From positions 1 through 51,819 of the IMG/VR virus record IMGVR_UViG_3300042566_001407: 51,819 nucleotides of DNA; one strand, given 5' to 3'. Below are positions 30,529 to 38,924 of this stretch, one piece after another (the stretch's first letter is position 1; the number at the start of each line of letters is the position of its first letter). Position numbers and translations under genes: made by a program. The notes beneath the pieces were generated by a model. It did no database searches, was not told where the DNA came from, and saw nothing but the letters and a program-made list of their open reading frames with translations. The stretch comes from a virus.

Positions 30529-30698
30529 TTGAGAACTACTTCAGACTTAACTTTGCTTTAATGCAGTATCATAAATACTCATTAACAGAGATTGAAAATA
30601 TGATTCCTTGGGAAAGGGATGTTTATGTTGAATTATTGAAGCAACATCTGGAAGAAGAGAAACTCAAACAACAAGCAAATGGCGGTCAATCCTTCTAA
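30522..30698 (+). CDS. 51: gp51-like hub assembly catalyst
   Basis: 58 residues. Reads MDLENYFRLNFALMQYHKYS and 'LTEIENMIPWERDVYVELL', a helical pattern with a mid W-E-R motif like the T part of tail assembly chaperones. Order gp26-gp51 is as in T4. It may be made alone from the ATG at 30522, which has no good ribosome site and sits in a palindrome, or mainly as the C-terminal part of a gp26-gp51 frameshift fusion. The last 20 bp overlap the next gene. Confidence 0.7.
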   Translation: MDLENYFRLNFALMQYHKYSLTEIENMIPWERDVYVELLKQHLEEEKLKQQANGGQSF

Positions 30699-32820
30699 AA
30701 TTAGTTCTCTAGTTCTCTCTAATGGGAAGAAGGTATCTACTGAAAAAATTGATGAAAGGATTTTAGAACTGCTTGGTCTTCAGGATGAATATGAATTGTC
30801 CTATGATGAATATTCTGGACATTTAAAAGAAGCAATGGTTGCTTCCAGAATGTCTAAAACTAGATATTCAACCTTGGAAACAGAATTAATCACAAATGAA
30901 TGGAAGAGAGTAAAATCAAAGAAAGGTAGATTTAAACCAAAAAAAATTAGTGTAGAAAGTTTTAAAAAAGGAAGTGCTGTAGGAATCCAATTAGGAAAAC
31001 AAAAATTACTTAAGGGAATATCAACTAAAAGATTGGCATTGCCTTCAGCGATTGATAATATGTCTGGGGCAAATGATATTAATAATATTAAAAATGCTCT
31101 ATCTCAAATCATTGCCAATTTAACAGAACAGAATAAAATTCAGAAAAAGATATTAGAAAGAGAAAGAATACAGAGTGAAAAGGAAAAAAGAGCAGGAGCA
31201 GAAGCACTTTTAGAAAAAGGATTTACTAAGGCACTTGGTGCAGCACAAAAGATGTTGGCACCTATCAAGTCATTACTTGATAAAATTATTGATGCAATCA
31301 TTGCTATTTTTATTGGAAGGTCTATTGTAAAACTAATTGAATGGTTTGGTAATAAAGATAATCAAGAAAAAGTCAAGAGCATCTTTAAGTTTCTTGGTGA
31401 ACATTGGCCAAAACTACTTGCACTGTATCTAAGATTTGGAACAGGTCTTGGTAAATTTATTGGAGGTTTATCTTCACTTCTAATCAGGGGAACTTTAAGA
31501 CTTGTTCAAGCAGCAGCAGGATTGGCAGCAAGAGCAGGATTGAGAGGTGCTGGTAAGGTTGCAGGATTCCTTGGCGGTAGAGGTGGGAAACTATTAGGTG
31601 CTGGATTAGAAATTGGTACAGCAGTTGCCGGTACTATGGCACTGAGTAAAGGCATTGAAGATTTTGGTGGAGTTAAATTTGCTGGTGGTGGACTTGCAAA
31701 CTTTAAAAAATTATTTGGATTTTTTGGTGGTGGTACAAGACCTGGATACATCAGTGGACAAAAGGGTGTAGATAAAATTCCCGCAATGTTGAGTGATGGT
31801 GAATTTGTTATGTCGCGTGGTGCTGTCCAGAAGTACGGTACAAGCACTTTAGAGGCAATGAATGCTTCTGGTGGAGGAACAAACAGACCAAGAATGATTA
31901 CTGGAACAACTTATGCTGCAGGTGGTGGGCAGATTGGAACTCGTAGTGTTGATCCTCCATTGGGCGGAAATGAAAAAATTGCATACAATCAACTCAAATT
32001 AAATTTCCCATCAGCAAAACCTTATCATATTGCTGCTGCTCTTGGCAATTTCTCAATTGAGGCACCTGGATTAAAACCAAATACTGCTCAAGACGGTGGA
32101 GGTCCTGGTAGAGGAGTGGCACAATGGGAAACTCCTGGAAGATGGGATACTGCAGTAAAGAGATATGGTCCTGGAGTTTTTAATAACCTGAAGCAACAAA
32201 TGGATTATGTTAAGTATGAAATGGATACTGGCAATCCAGACTCTCAAGGAAGACCTCAACTTCCTTGGGGAAGAGAAACGAAGAGTGCTTGGTTAGGTTC
32301 AAAAAATTTAAGTGAAGCAACCAAGAATTTTATGCTTGGATATGAAGCACCAAGCGTACCGCACGAATCTGCAAGAATGGCAGCGGCTAAAAGAATATTA
32401 AATTCAAGTTCATCTGCAAATATTGCATCAAAACCAAAACCAAAAGGTCAGCAACCAAATATTCTGCAGAAAGTTGGAACTGGTATTGCATCTATGTTTG
32501 GATTAAATCAACCAGCAAAAGCAGAACCAGTTTCCAAACCTAAACCAAGATTTGCAGGTGGACTTTCTCCAGATTCTTCTCAGAGAAAGTCATCATCAAT
32601 TCCAACAATGACTTTCTCTGCTTCAAAATCTAGATCATCTCAAAGAAATATTTCTGCACCAACTAATTTTATGCCAGAAATAGTTTATGAAGTTGCTGTT
32701 CCAAGTTCAACAAAACCATCTGTAGGTGGTCTTGGTGGTTCTCCTCAAGTACCATCATTTAGTAATGTTCATGCATCTAATAATGCAGTCAGAAATGCAA
32801 AGATATATGGAGTAAGATAA
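30679..32820 (+). CDS. Tape-measure-like protein with tail lysozyme
   Basis: 713 residues. Basic N-terminal region, coiled coil near residues 135-180, hydrophobic helices at about 195-215 and 250-330 (Gly/Ala-rich), then 'GQKGVDKIPAMLSDGEFVMS', a tape-measure signature. Residues about 430-560 form a phage tail lysozyme domain: 'AYNQLKLNFPSAKPYHIAAA', 'LGNFSIEAPGLKPNTAQDG' (catalytic Glu) and 'GPGRGVAQWETPGRWD'. The tail is Ser/Pro-rich. Takes the place of T4 gp29, sets tail length and may open the murein at entry. Confidence 0.75.
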   Translation: MAVNPSKISSLVLSNGKKVSTEKIDERILELLGLQDEYELSYDEYSGHLKEAMVASRMSKTRYSTLETELITNEWKRVKSKKGRFKPKKISVESFKKGSAVGIQLGKQKLLKGISTKRLALPSAIDNMSGANDINNIKNALSQIIANLTEQNKIQKKILERERIQSEKEKRAGAEALLEKGFTKALGAAQKMLAPIKSLLDKIIDAIIAIFIGRSIVKLIEWFGNKDNQEKVKSIFKFLGEHWPKLLALYLRFGTGLGKFIGGLSSLLIRGTLRLVQAAAGLAARAGLRGAGKVAGFLGGRGGKLLGAGLEIGTAVAGTMALSKGIEDFGGVKFAGGGLANFKKLFGFFGGGTRPGYISGQKGVDKIPAMLSDGEFVMSRGAVQKYGTSTLEAMNASGGGTNRPRMITGTTYAAGGGQIGTRSVDPPLGGNEKIAYNQLKLNFPSAKPYHIAAALGNFSIEAPGLKPNTAQDGGGPGRGVAQWETPGRWDTAVKRYGPGVFNNLKQQMDYVKYEMDTGNPDSQGRPQLPWGRETKSAWLGSKNLSEATKNFMLGYEAPSVPHESARMAAAKRILNSSSSANIASKPKPKGQQPNILQKVGTGIASMFGLNQPAKAEPVSKPKPRFAGGLSPDSSQRKSSSIPTMTFSASKSRSSQRNISAPTNFMPEIVYEVAVPSSTKPSVGGLGGSPQVPSFSNVHASNNAVRNAKIYGVR

Positions 32821-32824
32821 GTAA

Positions 32825-35554
32825 ATGGAACCAAAAGCACTAGCACCTGCAAAAATCAATCCAACAAAACTTCTAGGTGGTTCCTCCTTTGCAATTAAAA
32901 AAATTAGTGTATCAAACAATATTGGACCTCAAAAAGGTGATTTGGTAGTTATTAAAACTCAAGTTATAGAAGTAAAAAACTTGATCAAAAGTTCTACTTT
33001 ATTAAAGCAAGTAGAAATAACCAAAAAAAGAAAACAAGAAGAGAGGGATAAATTTTCAAAAAAAGAAGCAGAACTTGAAACAAAAAAAGAACAACCAGGA
33101 ACAGAAAAAGTTAAAGTTCCTGGGGTTCCCAAATTGGGATTTTTAGAAAGAATTAAAAATATTATCTTCGCAGTTTTACTTGGAAGATTTGTTGTTAAGA
33201 TGCTTCCAAATCTTCCAAAGTTACTTGGAGTAGTAAAAGTAGTTAGTACTGGTGTTGAATTTGCTGCAGATTTTTCTGTAGGATTGATTGATGCACTGGG
33301 AACTTTTATTCAAAAAACAGATGAAGCATCAAAACAAACTCGTGGATTTCTAAAGACCGTGGGTGGGGATAATGCAGTTAAAATTTTTGATGGATTTAAT
33401 AATGCTGTTAATGCAGTTATTATTGCTGCAATTGCCGCAACACAATTACCCTCATTTGATAGGCCTAAAACTGAACCATCTGGCGGTGTTCCCTCATCAG
33501 GATCTGGTCAAACAGCATCAAGATTCGGCAAAAGAACATTAATAAGAACACTTGGTAGGGGCGGTGCAAAAGTAGCACTCAGGGCCGCAAGACCACTTTT
33601 AAAAGCAATTCCTATAATTGGAGGTCTTATTGATTTTGCAATAAATTATTTTATTTTTAAAGAACCACTTGGAAGAGCAGCATTTAAATCTATTGGTGCT
33701 ACACTTGGAGCGGTTCTTGGTGTAACACTTGGTTCTGCAATTCCTTTCTTTGGAAATATTGTTGGTGGTATTGCCGGTGGTAGTGTTGGTGATTGGTTAG
33801 GTGGACTTTTATACGATACTTTTTTTGGAAATAAAACCCCACAAAAACCAAAAGTTCAAGGTCGTGCTCAAGGTGGAGCAATAACAAGAGGTGGAAAGTT
33901 TACTGGTGGTCCTGCAAAAAGAGGAGTTTCCAAAACTAAAAAGAGAGGAGTAACTGCACAACCAACAAAATTAAAACCAGGTGCTGACATTGGTGGTCAA
34001 AAAAATGTTGAAAAAGTTTTTCCATCTCCTCAAGGTAAAGATAAAAATAAGCAAGTAAATCCTCTTGGATATATTAAAAAATCCAATGAAAAAATTAAGA
34101 ATGCACCATTCTTTGGAGCACTATTATCTCTCAGGGACAAGGCATTAGTTGGTCAAAAACCAACACCATTAGACTATAGTATTGCTGCACAAGGACTTAA
34201 TGCCTGGATGAATATGACATTCAGTTCTGGTGTATTGAGAGGTGGTGCATTTGCTAGTGGTGGTGAAGTAAATGCCGATATGTTTTTACGGGGTGAAGAC
34301 TTAACTCAAGTAATTGCCAAGTCTCTGCAAGATAATATTTCATCACAACTTGAAGGAAGTATCCAAGATTTGATGAAGCAGATGATGCTAAAACCTGCTG
34401 AAGGTGAAAAGAAAGAAAATGTTCCATCTACCACTCCAGATGTTGGTGGACAATATTCTCCAGAAGGACTTCAGGGCGAAATATATCAATACCTTCTCTC
34501 AAAGGGAATGAGTGACACTCATGCATTAGGTCTTATGGCAAACATATCCAGAGAAAGTGGATTTAGACCTGGAGTTTCTGAAGCTGGAGGACCTGGAGTT
34601 GGTCTATTCCAATATTCAAGTGGTGGAAGAAAAGATGCTTTCCTAAAGGCAGTTCCTGATTATGCAACAAACTGGAAGGGGCAAATAGATTATGCACTGA
34701 GAGAACCGGGTGAACCTGGACAACAATATCTCTCTACAAAATTTTCTTCTCCACAAGAAGCAGCAGATTGGTTTATGAGAAAATGGGAAAGACCTGCAGA
34801 ATATATTCAAAATACAGAAGGTCCAAGAATACACAGAGAATATCTTGCTAGTTTGGAAAAATATAAAACTAAGAGTGGTTATAATATTCCAACCGGTGTT
34901 GCTCTTGGTGCTGGTGCAGGAAATCTTTCTGTAGTAAAAAGTCTTGCTGAAAGTATGGGAGTTCCTTTATATTCTCATGTAAGGAAAGATAATCCGGATA
35001 GTTATCATTATGATGGAAGAGCAATGGATTTTTCAAATGACAGTGTTGGTAATGGAACACCACAACAACTTTCTCTGGCTAAAGAACTAATCAAGAGATA
35101 TGGTGCCACAGCAAAAGAAATTTTTTATACTCCACTTGGATTTAGTATAAAGGATGGAAAGAAAGTTCCTCCAATTGCTGCTAGCACACACTACAATCAT
35201 GTCCACGTAGCATTCTTTGGTGGTGGTTCGACTGGAAAGGGTGGAATTGTAAGAACACACCCCGGCGAATATATTATTGATAAAGATTCTGTAGATGCTT
35301 TTGGAATTGATTTCTTTGATATAATCAACCAAACTGAAAGTGTTGCACAAAGAAAAAATTCAGCAAAACAACTGATGAGTATTCTTCAGTTCTATGCAGG
35401 ATATGAGGCAGGTGGAAGACAAAGAATTAAAGTCAAAGTTCCTGCACCACAAGTATCATATGTTCCTGTACCAGTTCCTGTTGGTGGTGGAATGCTGCCA
35501 GGAGGGTCTTCTGCAGTAGATTCTGATTATGATTCAACTTATATGGGCCATTAA
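32825..35554 (+). CDS. Second tape-measure-like protein, two hydrolases
   Basis: 909 residues. A charged coiled coil (about 50-100), hydrophobic helices like those of the preceding gene ('ERIKNIIFAVLLGRFVVKML'), a glycine zipper at 275-335, and basic linkers. Residues about 545-680 are a second tail lysozyme domain ('GLMANISRESGFRPGVSEAG', 'GVGLFQYSSGGRKDAF'). Residues about 700-800 carry the peptidase M15 motif S-x-H-x2-G-x-A-x-D in 'SYHYDGRAMDFS' plus 'THYNHVHVAF'. Ends with 'VRTHPGEYIIDKDSVDAFG' like a tape measure. Probably a paralogue of its neighbour. Confidence 0.72.
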   Translation: MEPKALAPAKINPTKLLGGSSFAIKKISVSNNIGPQKGDLVVIKTQVIEVKNLIKSSTLLKQVEITKKRKQEERDKFSKKEAELETKKEQPGTEKVKVPGVPKLGFLERIKNIIFAVLLGRFVVKMLPNLPKLLGVVKVVSTGVEFAADFSVGLIDALGTFIQKTDEASKQTRGFLKTVGGDNAVKIFDGFNNAVNAVIIAAIAATQLPSFDRPKTEPSGGVPSSGSGQTASRFGKRTLIRTLGRGGAKVALRAARPLLKAIPIIGGLIDFAINYFIFKEPLGRAAFKSIGATLGAVLGVTLGSAIPFFGNIVGGIAGGSVGDWLGGLLYDTFFGNKTPQKPKVQGRAQGGAITRGGKFTGGPAKRGVSKTKKRGVTAQPTKLKPGADIGGQKNVEKVFPSPQGKDKNKQVNPLGYIKKSNEKIKNAPFFGALLSLRDKALVGQKPTPLDYSIAAQGLNAWMNMTFSSGVLRGGAFASGGEVNADMFLRGEDLTQVIAKSLQDNISSQLEGSIQDLMKQMMLKPAEGEKKENVPSTTPDVGGQYSPEGLQGEIYQYLLSKGMSDTHALGLMANISRESGFRPGVSEAGGPGVGLFQYSSGGRKDAFLKAVPDYATNWKGQIDYALREPGEPGQQYLSTKFSSPQEAADWFMRKWERPAEYIQNTEGPRIHREYLASLEKYKTKSGYNIPTGVALGAGAGNLSVVKSLAESMGVPLYSHVRKDNPDSYHYDGRAMDFSNDSVGNGTPQQLSLAKELIKRYGATAKEIFYTPLGFSIKDGKKVPPIAASTHYNHVHVAFFGGGSTGKGGIVRTHPGEYIIDKDSVDAFGIDFFDIINQTESVAQRKNSAKQLMSILQFYAGYEAGGRQRIKVKVPAPQVSYVPVPVPVGGGMLPGGSSAVDSDYDSTYMGH

Positions 35555-35557
35555 ATA
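35550..35557 (+). promoter_or_regulatory. Late promoter before hub gene
   Basis: ATTAAATA, 20 bp before the ATG at 35577, overlapping the preceding stop. Confidence 0.5.
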
Positions 35558-35576
35558 GTGTAGGAAATAAAGTCTT

Positions 35577-36926
35577 ATGAATAATCAAGTATTAACTACA
35601 AGAGACGTTAGAAGTATTGATGTTCCAACCATCAATGTGATTTCAAATGATCAAAAAACAAATGCAGATATTAGAGATGTTTGGACTGACATCTACTACT
35701 ATGAAAGTGTCTTGCAGGAAACGATCAGAGCATCTGTAATGTATGTTGATGCTGGTACATCTATTGAAAAGGATGGCAAACAAAAGACAATTCTTGAGGG
35801 ATTGCCTATTGTTGGACAAGAAAAAGTATCTTTGGCAATAAAAGATGCTAATAATGTTGAATTAAAACTAACTTTGTATGTTAATAAAATAACCCCAGTA
35901 AAACAAGACACCACAAAGTCTTTTGTAGGACTTGATTTAATTTCTAAAGAAGGAATCTTAAATCATCAAATAAGAATTAATACTAGATTTGATGGAAAAA
36001 TATCTGATCATATTTCAAGAATTTTGACTGATTCAAAATATTTGAACACTCAAAAAAATATTGATATTGAAGAAACTAATAATACTTATAATTTTATAGG
36101 CAATAATAAGAAACCTTTTTATGCTGCCATCTGGTTGTCAAAAAAAGCAGTACCAAAAGGAATTCAACCAGGAAATACTGCAGGTTATTTTTTCTATGAG
36201 ACATCTGATGGATTTAAATTCAAATCTGTTGATAATCTTTTATCTACTACAGATTCAAAAACTGGTAATAAAAAGGACATTAAAAGTTTAATTTACAATC
36301 AGACTCCAGATGGTTCTGGGCAAAATATTCCACCTGGATATAGTGCAAAAATATTGGAGCATAATGTTGATGACGTAAGTGGAAATGTTCAAACAAAACT
36401 TGAAATAGGAACATACTCAACAAAAACAATACTGTTTGATCCATTTAACTGTTACTATGAGGTAGTGTTACCAAAAACTGAGATTACTGAAGGAAATCTT
36501 AAACTTGCTGGGAAAGAACTTCCAAAGTTTAATCCAGAGTTTAAAACCAATTTTACAAGAACTCAATATATGTTGATTGATACTGGTGCTCTTCCTACAG
36601 GTGATACAAAACAGCAAATAGAAAAATCAAAATTAAAAAACTTTGACCCCAAAAATATCTTGAATCAATCGACAATGAGATATAATCAGTTGTTTAGTAC
36701 AAGAACAACGATTACAATAGTTGCTGATTTTAGTTTGCACGCAGGAGATTTGGTTTTCATTGATGCTGGTGTTCCTGGACAAGAGTTAGGAACTCTTCAT
36801 AGTGGTTCATATCTTATTGCAGATTTATGTCATTATATTAATAAGGCTCAGGGTGGGTATACAAAACTTACATTAGTAAGGGATTCTGTAGGTAAAAAGG
36901 GATCTCCAACTTATAATGCAATTTAA
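35577..36926 (+). CDS. Baseplate hub protein (gp27-like)
   Basis: 449 residues. 'DIRDVWTDIYYYESVLQETI' and 'KSFVGLDLISKEGILNHQIR' with later 'FSLHAGDLVFIDAGVPGQEL' give the beta-rich pattern of hub proteins that hold the spike. It precedes gp5 as gp27 partners gp5 in T4. Sequence identity to T4 gp27 is too low for me to see, so this rests on fold pattern and order. Confidence 0.6.
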   Translation: MNNQVLTTRDVRSIDVPTINVISNDQKTNADIRDVWTDIYYYESVLQETIRASVMYVDAGTSIEKDGKQKTILEGLPIVGQEKVSLAIKDANNVELKLTLYVNKITPVKQDTTKSFVGLDLISKEGILNHQIRINTRFDGKISDHISRILTDSKYLNTQKNIDIEETNNTYNFIGNNKKPFYAAIWLSKKAVPKGIQPGNTAGYFFYETSDGFKFKSVDNLLSTTDSKTGNKKDIKSLIYNQTPDGSGQNIPPGYSAKILEHNVDDVSGNVQTKLEIGTYSTKTILFDPFNCYYEVVLPKTEITEGNLKLAGKELPKFNPEFKTNFTRTQYMLIDTGALPTGDTKQQIEKSKLKNFDPKNILNQSTMRYNQLFSTRTTITIVADFSLHAGDLVFIDAGVPGQELGTLHSGSYLIADLCHYINKAQGGYTKLTLVRDSVGKKGSPTYNAI

Positions 36927-36930
36927 GTTT

Positions 36931-36938
36931 GTTAAATA
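36931..36938 (+). promoter_or_regulatory. Late promoter before gp5 unit
   Basis: GTTAAATA, 22 bp before the ATG at 36961. Confidence 0.5.
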
Positions 36939-36960
36939 GTAGTACAATACAATCACTAAA

Positions 36961-37173
36961 ATGGATAGTGTAGAAAAGCATATAGAGTATGATAAAAAAC
37001 TTCTTGACGATCCTTTAATTTCTCCACAATCTCGTCGTCATACTGAAGAGGAATTGGAAGCATTAGAAAAGTGGGTTAAGAACCATCCAGAAGATCATCA
37101 CGATCCATCTTCTTTGGAACTTTATTGTGATTCAAATCCTGAAGCACTGGAATGTAGAGTATATGATTATTGA
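36961..37173 (+). CDS. Small acidic protein before gp5, 70 aa
   Basis: Reads MDSVEKHIEYDKKLLDDPLI, then 'RRHTEEELEALEKWVKNHPE' and a Cys-containing end 'YCDSNPEALECRVYDY'. Helical, acidic. Two bases separate its stop from the gp5 ATG. Seen in this place in related phages as far as I recall; function unknown. Confidence 0.65.
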   Translation: MDSVEKHIEYDKKLLDDPLISPQSRRHTEEELEALEKWVKNHPEDHHDPSSLELYCDSNPEALECRVYDY

Positions 37174-37175
37174 TT

Positions 37176-38876
37176 ATGTCTGAAGGAACATTATTTAATT
37201 CTGGATTTTTGGGTGCAGATTTCAATTGGTGGATTGGCCAAATTGCTGAGGATTCCACTTGGAGAGATAATATTCTTCCTGGAAAGTTTGAAAATAAAGA
37301 TCAAATTGTTGGGTGGGGTCGTAGGTATAAAGTAAGAATCATTGGTCTTCACGACCAAGAGAGTACCATACTTCCTTCGGAACAACTTCCTTGGGCACAG
37401 GTAATGTATCCTGTGACTGCTGGTGGTGGTCAGTCAGGTTCTTCTGCAACTTCTGCATTAAGACAAGGAAATTTTGTATTTGGATTTTTCTTGGATGGAC
37501 CTGACCAACAAGTTCCAGTTATTATGGGAGTTCTTGGTAACAACGCCCAAACTCAACTTGGTGTTAAAACTGGCGATAAGGGATTTGTTCCTTTAACTGG
37601 ATATAATCGTGTAGATGATCCTAATCCTGATCCAAACATTTCAGTTGCAGATAAAAATCTTGCAATTACTAAACCAAAAGGTTCTGAACAATCACAGGAA
37701 TGTTCGCCCATAGTATCTGGGGTTACTCTGGATAAGTATGGACTTCCGTATGGAAAAGCAACGAAAGCACAGTTGCAAGATATTCAAAGTGCATCTGCGG
37801 AAGCAAACGCAAGAAATTTAACTGGTAATGCTTTTGATGAGTTTGTCAAGAATGCGGTTCAAAACGGAATCAAAAATCGTTGTGAGCAGGCAAACTCTTC
37901 AACATCTTCAGCAAGACCTGGAGCAACAATAGAGCAACCCGATAATCCTCATCAACAAAGTGTTGCTGACGTAAAGAAGAATGATCTTTATCATAGAAAG
38001 GTTGTTCTAATGTCGCCTTGTGATGTTACAAATTCTGCATTAAAAGCAATGCAAGTTGTGATTGAAAATCTAACAAATGATATTAATAAAAAATTAAATG
38101 CTTTAGTAAGTTATATCGATGCTGCTACTGATATCCTTTCACAAATTCAAACATTAATTTCAAATGCTGCTTGCGAAATTGCAAAGTATATGAAAACAAT
38201 CTTTGATAAAATTATGGAATATGTTTTGAAGAAAATTAATAAAGCAATGTCTCCAACTGTCAGTTTGATGTATCCAAATCAGAGACATAGGTACTTAGAC
38301 ATCAAAGAAAAGATTACTCAATTAATATACTGCCTATATCAAAAAATTACTAATAACCTTTGTGCATTAATCCAAGGAATTCTTGATGGCGAACTCGATA
38401 CAAAAACAATTCCACCAGAAACTTCTTCACCTACAACACCTATATGTTCTGTTGAATCTTTAACTGGTAAGGTAATTTCTGCAAATATGGATGCTATGAA
38501 TCAGGGAATTGATGATGTCTTAGCAAGCATTAATGGATTCTTGGGCGATATTGTTGGGGAACTAAACGAAGTATCATCGGTAATAGGTAGCGTTAATGAA
38601 TTGATTAATTCTATAAGTTCAAGTTTAACCTCCGCACTAAGTTTTCAAAATATAAGTATCTCTATTTTTGGGTGTGATATAACTCCAAATTGTGCAGCAT
38701 CATCCTATTATACACTTCAAATTGGAAGTGGTGACGCTAAAGATTGTCAGATTCCCAAATTCCCGAATGTTGACTATCAGGCACAAATTTCCTTTAAGGC
38801 ACCAAAAATTGGTAATGTTCAATTTGCAACTCCATCCACAAATGTTCAGGATGTAAATGTCCAATTAGGATGTTGA
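37176..38876 (+). CDS. 5: gp5-like baseplate hub protein lacking lysozyme
   Basis: 566 residues from the ATG at 37176. The N-terminal OB-fold is clear: 'NWWIGQIAEDSTWRDN', 'GRRYKVRIIGLHDQESTILP', 'PWAQVMYPVTAGGGQSG' and 'FFLDGPDQQVPVIMGVLGNN'. No GH24 lysozyme motif follows, unlike T4 gp5; instead there is a long helical, Cys-containing region (about 270-480). The C-terminal beta-helix of T4 gp5 is also absent and seems to be encoded at 43066. Confidence 0.8.
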   Translation: MSEGTLFNSGFLGADFNWWIGQIAEDSTWRDNILPGKFENKDQIVGWGRRYKVRIIGLHDQESTILPSEQLPWAQVMYPVTAGGGQSGSSATSALRQGNFVFGFFLDGPDQQVPVIMGVLGNNAQTQLGVKTGDKGFVPLTGYNRVDDPNPDPNISVADKNLAITKPKGSEQSQECSPIVSGVTLDKYGLPYGKATKAQLQDIQSASAEANARNLTGNAFDEFVKNAVQNGIKNRCEQANSSTSSARPGATIEQPDNPHQQSVADVKKNDLYHRKVVLMSPCDVTNSALKAMQVVIENLTNDINKKLNALVSYIDAATDILSQIQTLISNAACEIAKYMKTIFDKIMEYVLKKINKAMSPTVSLMYPNQRHRYLDIKEKITQLIYCLYQKITNNLCALIQGILDGELDTKTIPPETSSPTTPICSVESLTGKVISANMDAMNQGIDDVLASINGFLGDIVGELNEVSSVIGSVNELINSISSSLTSALSFQNISISIFGCDITPNCAASSYYTLQIGSGDAKDCQIPKFPNVDYQAQISFKAPKIGNVQFATPSTNVQDVNVQLGC

Positions 38877-38877
38877 T

Positions 38878-38885
38878 GATAAATA
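38878..38885 (+). promoter_or_regulatory. Late promoter before giant repeat protein
   Basis: GATAAATA overlapping the gp5 stop, 39 bp before the ATG at 38925. Confidence 0.55.
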
Positions 38886-38924
38886 AGGTTAATGGAAAGA
38901 CTTTGAAATATAATACTACTAAAA

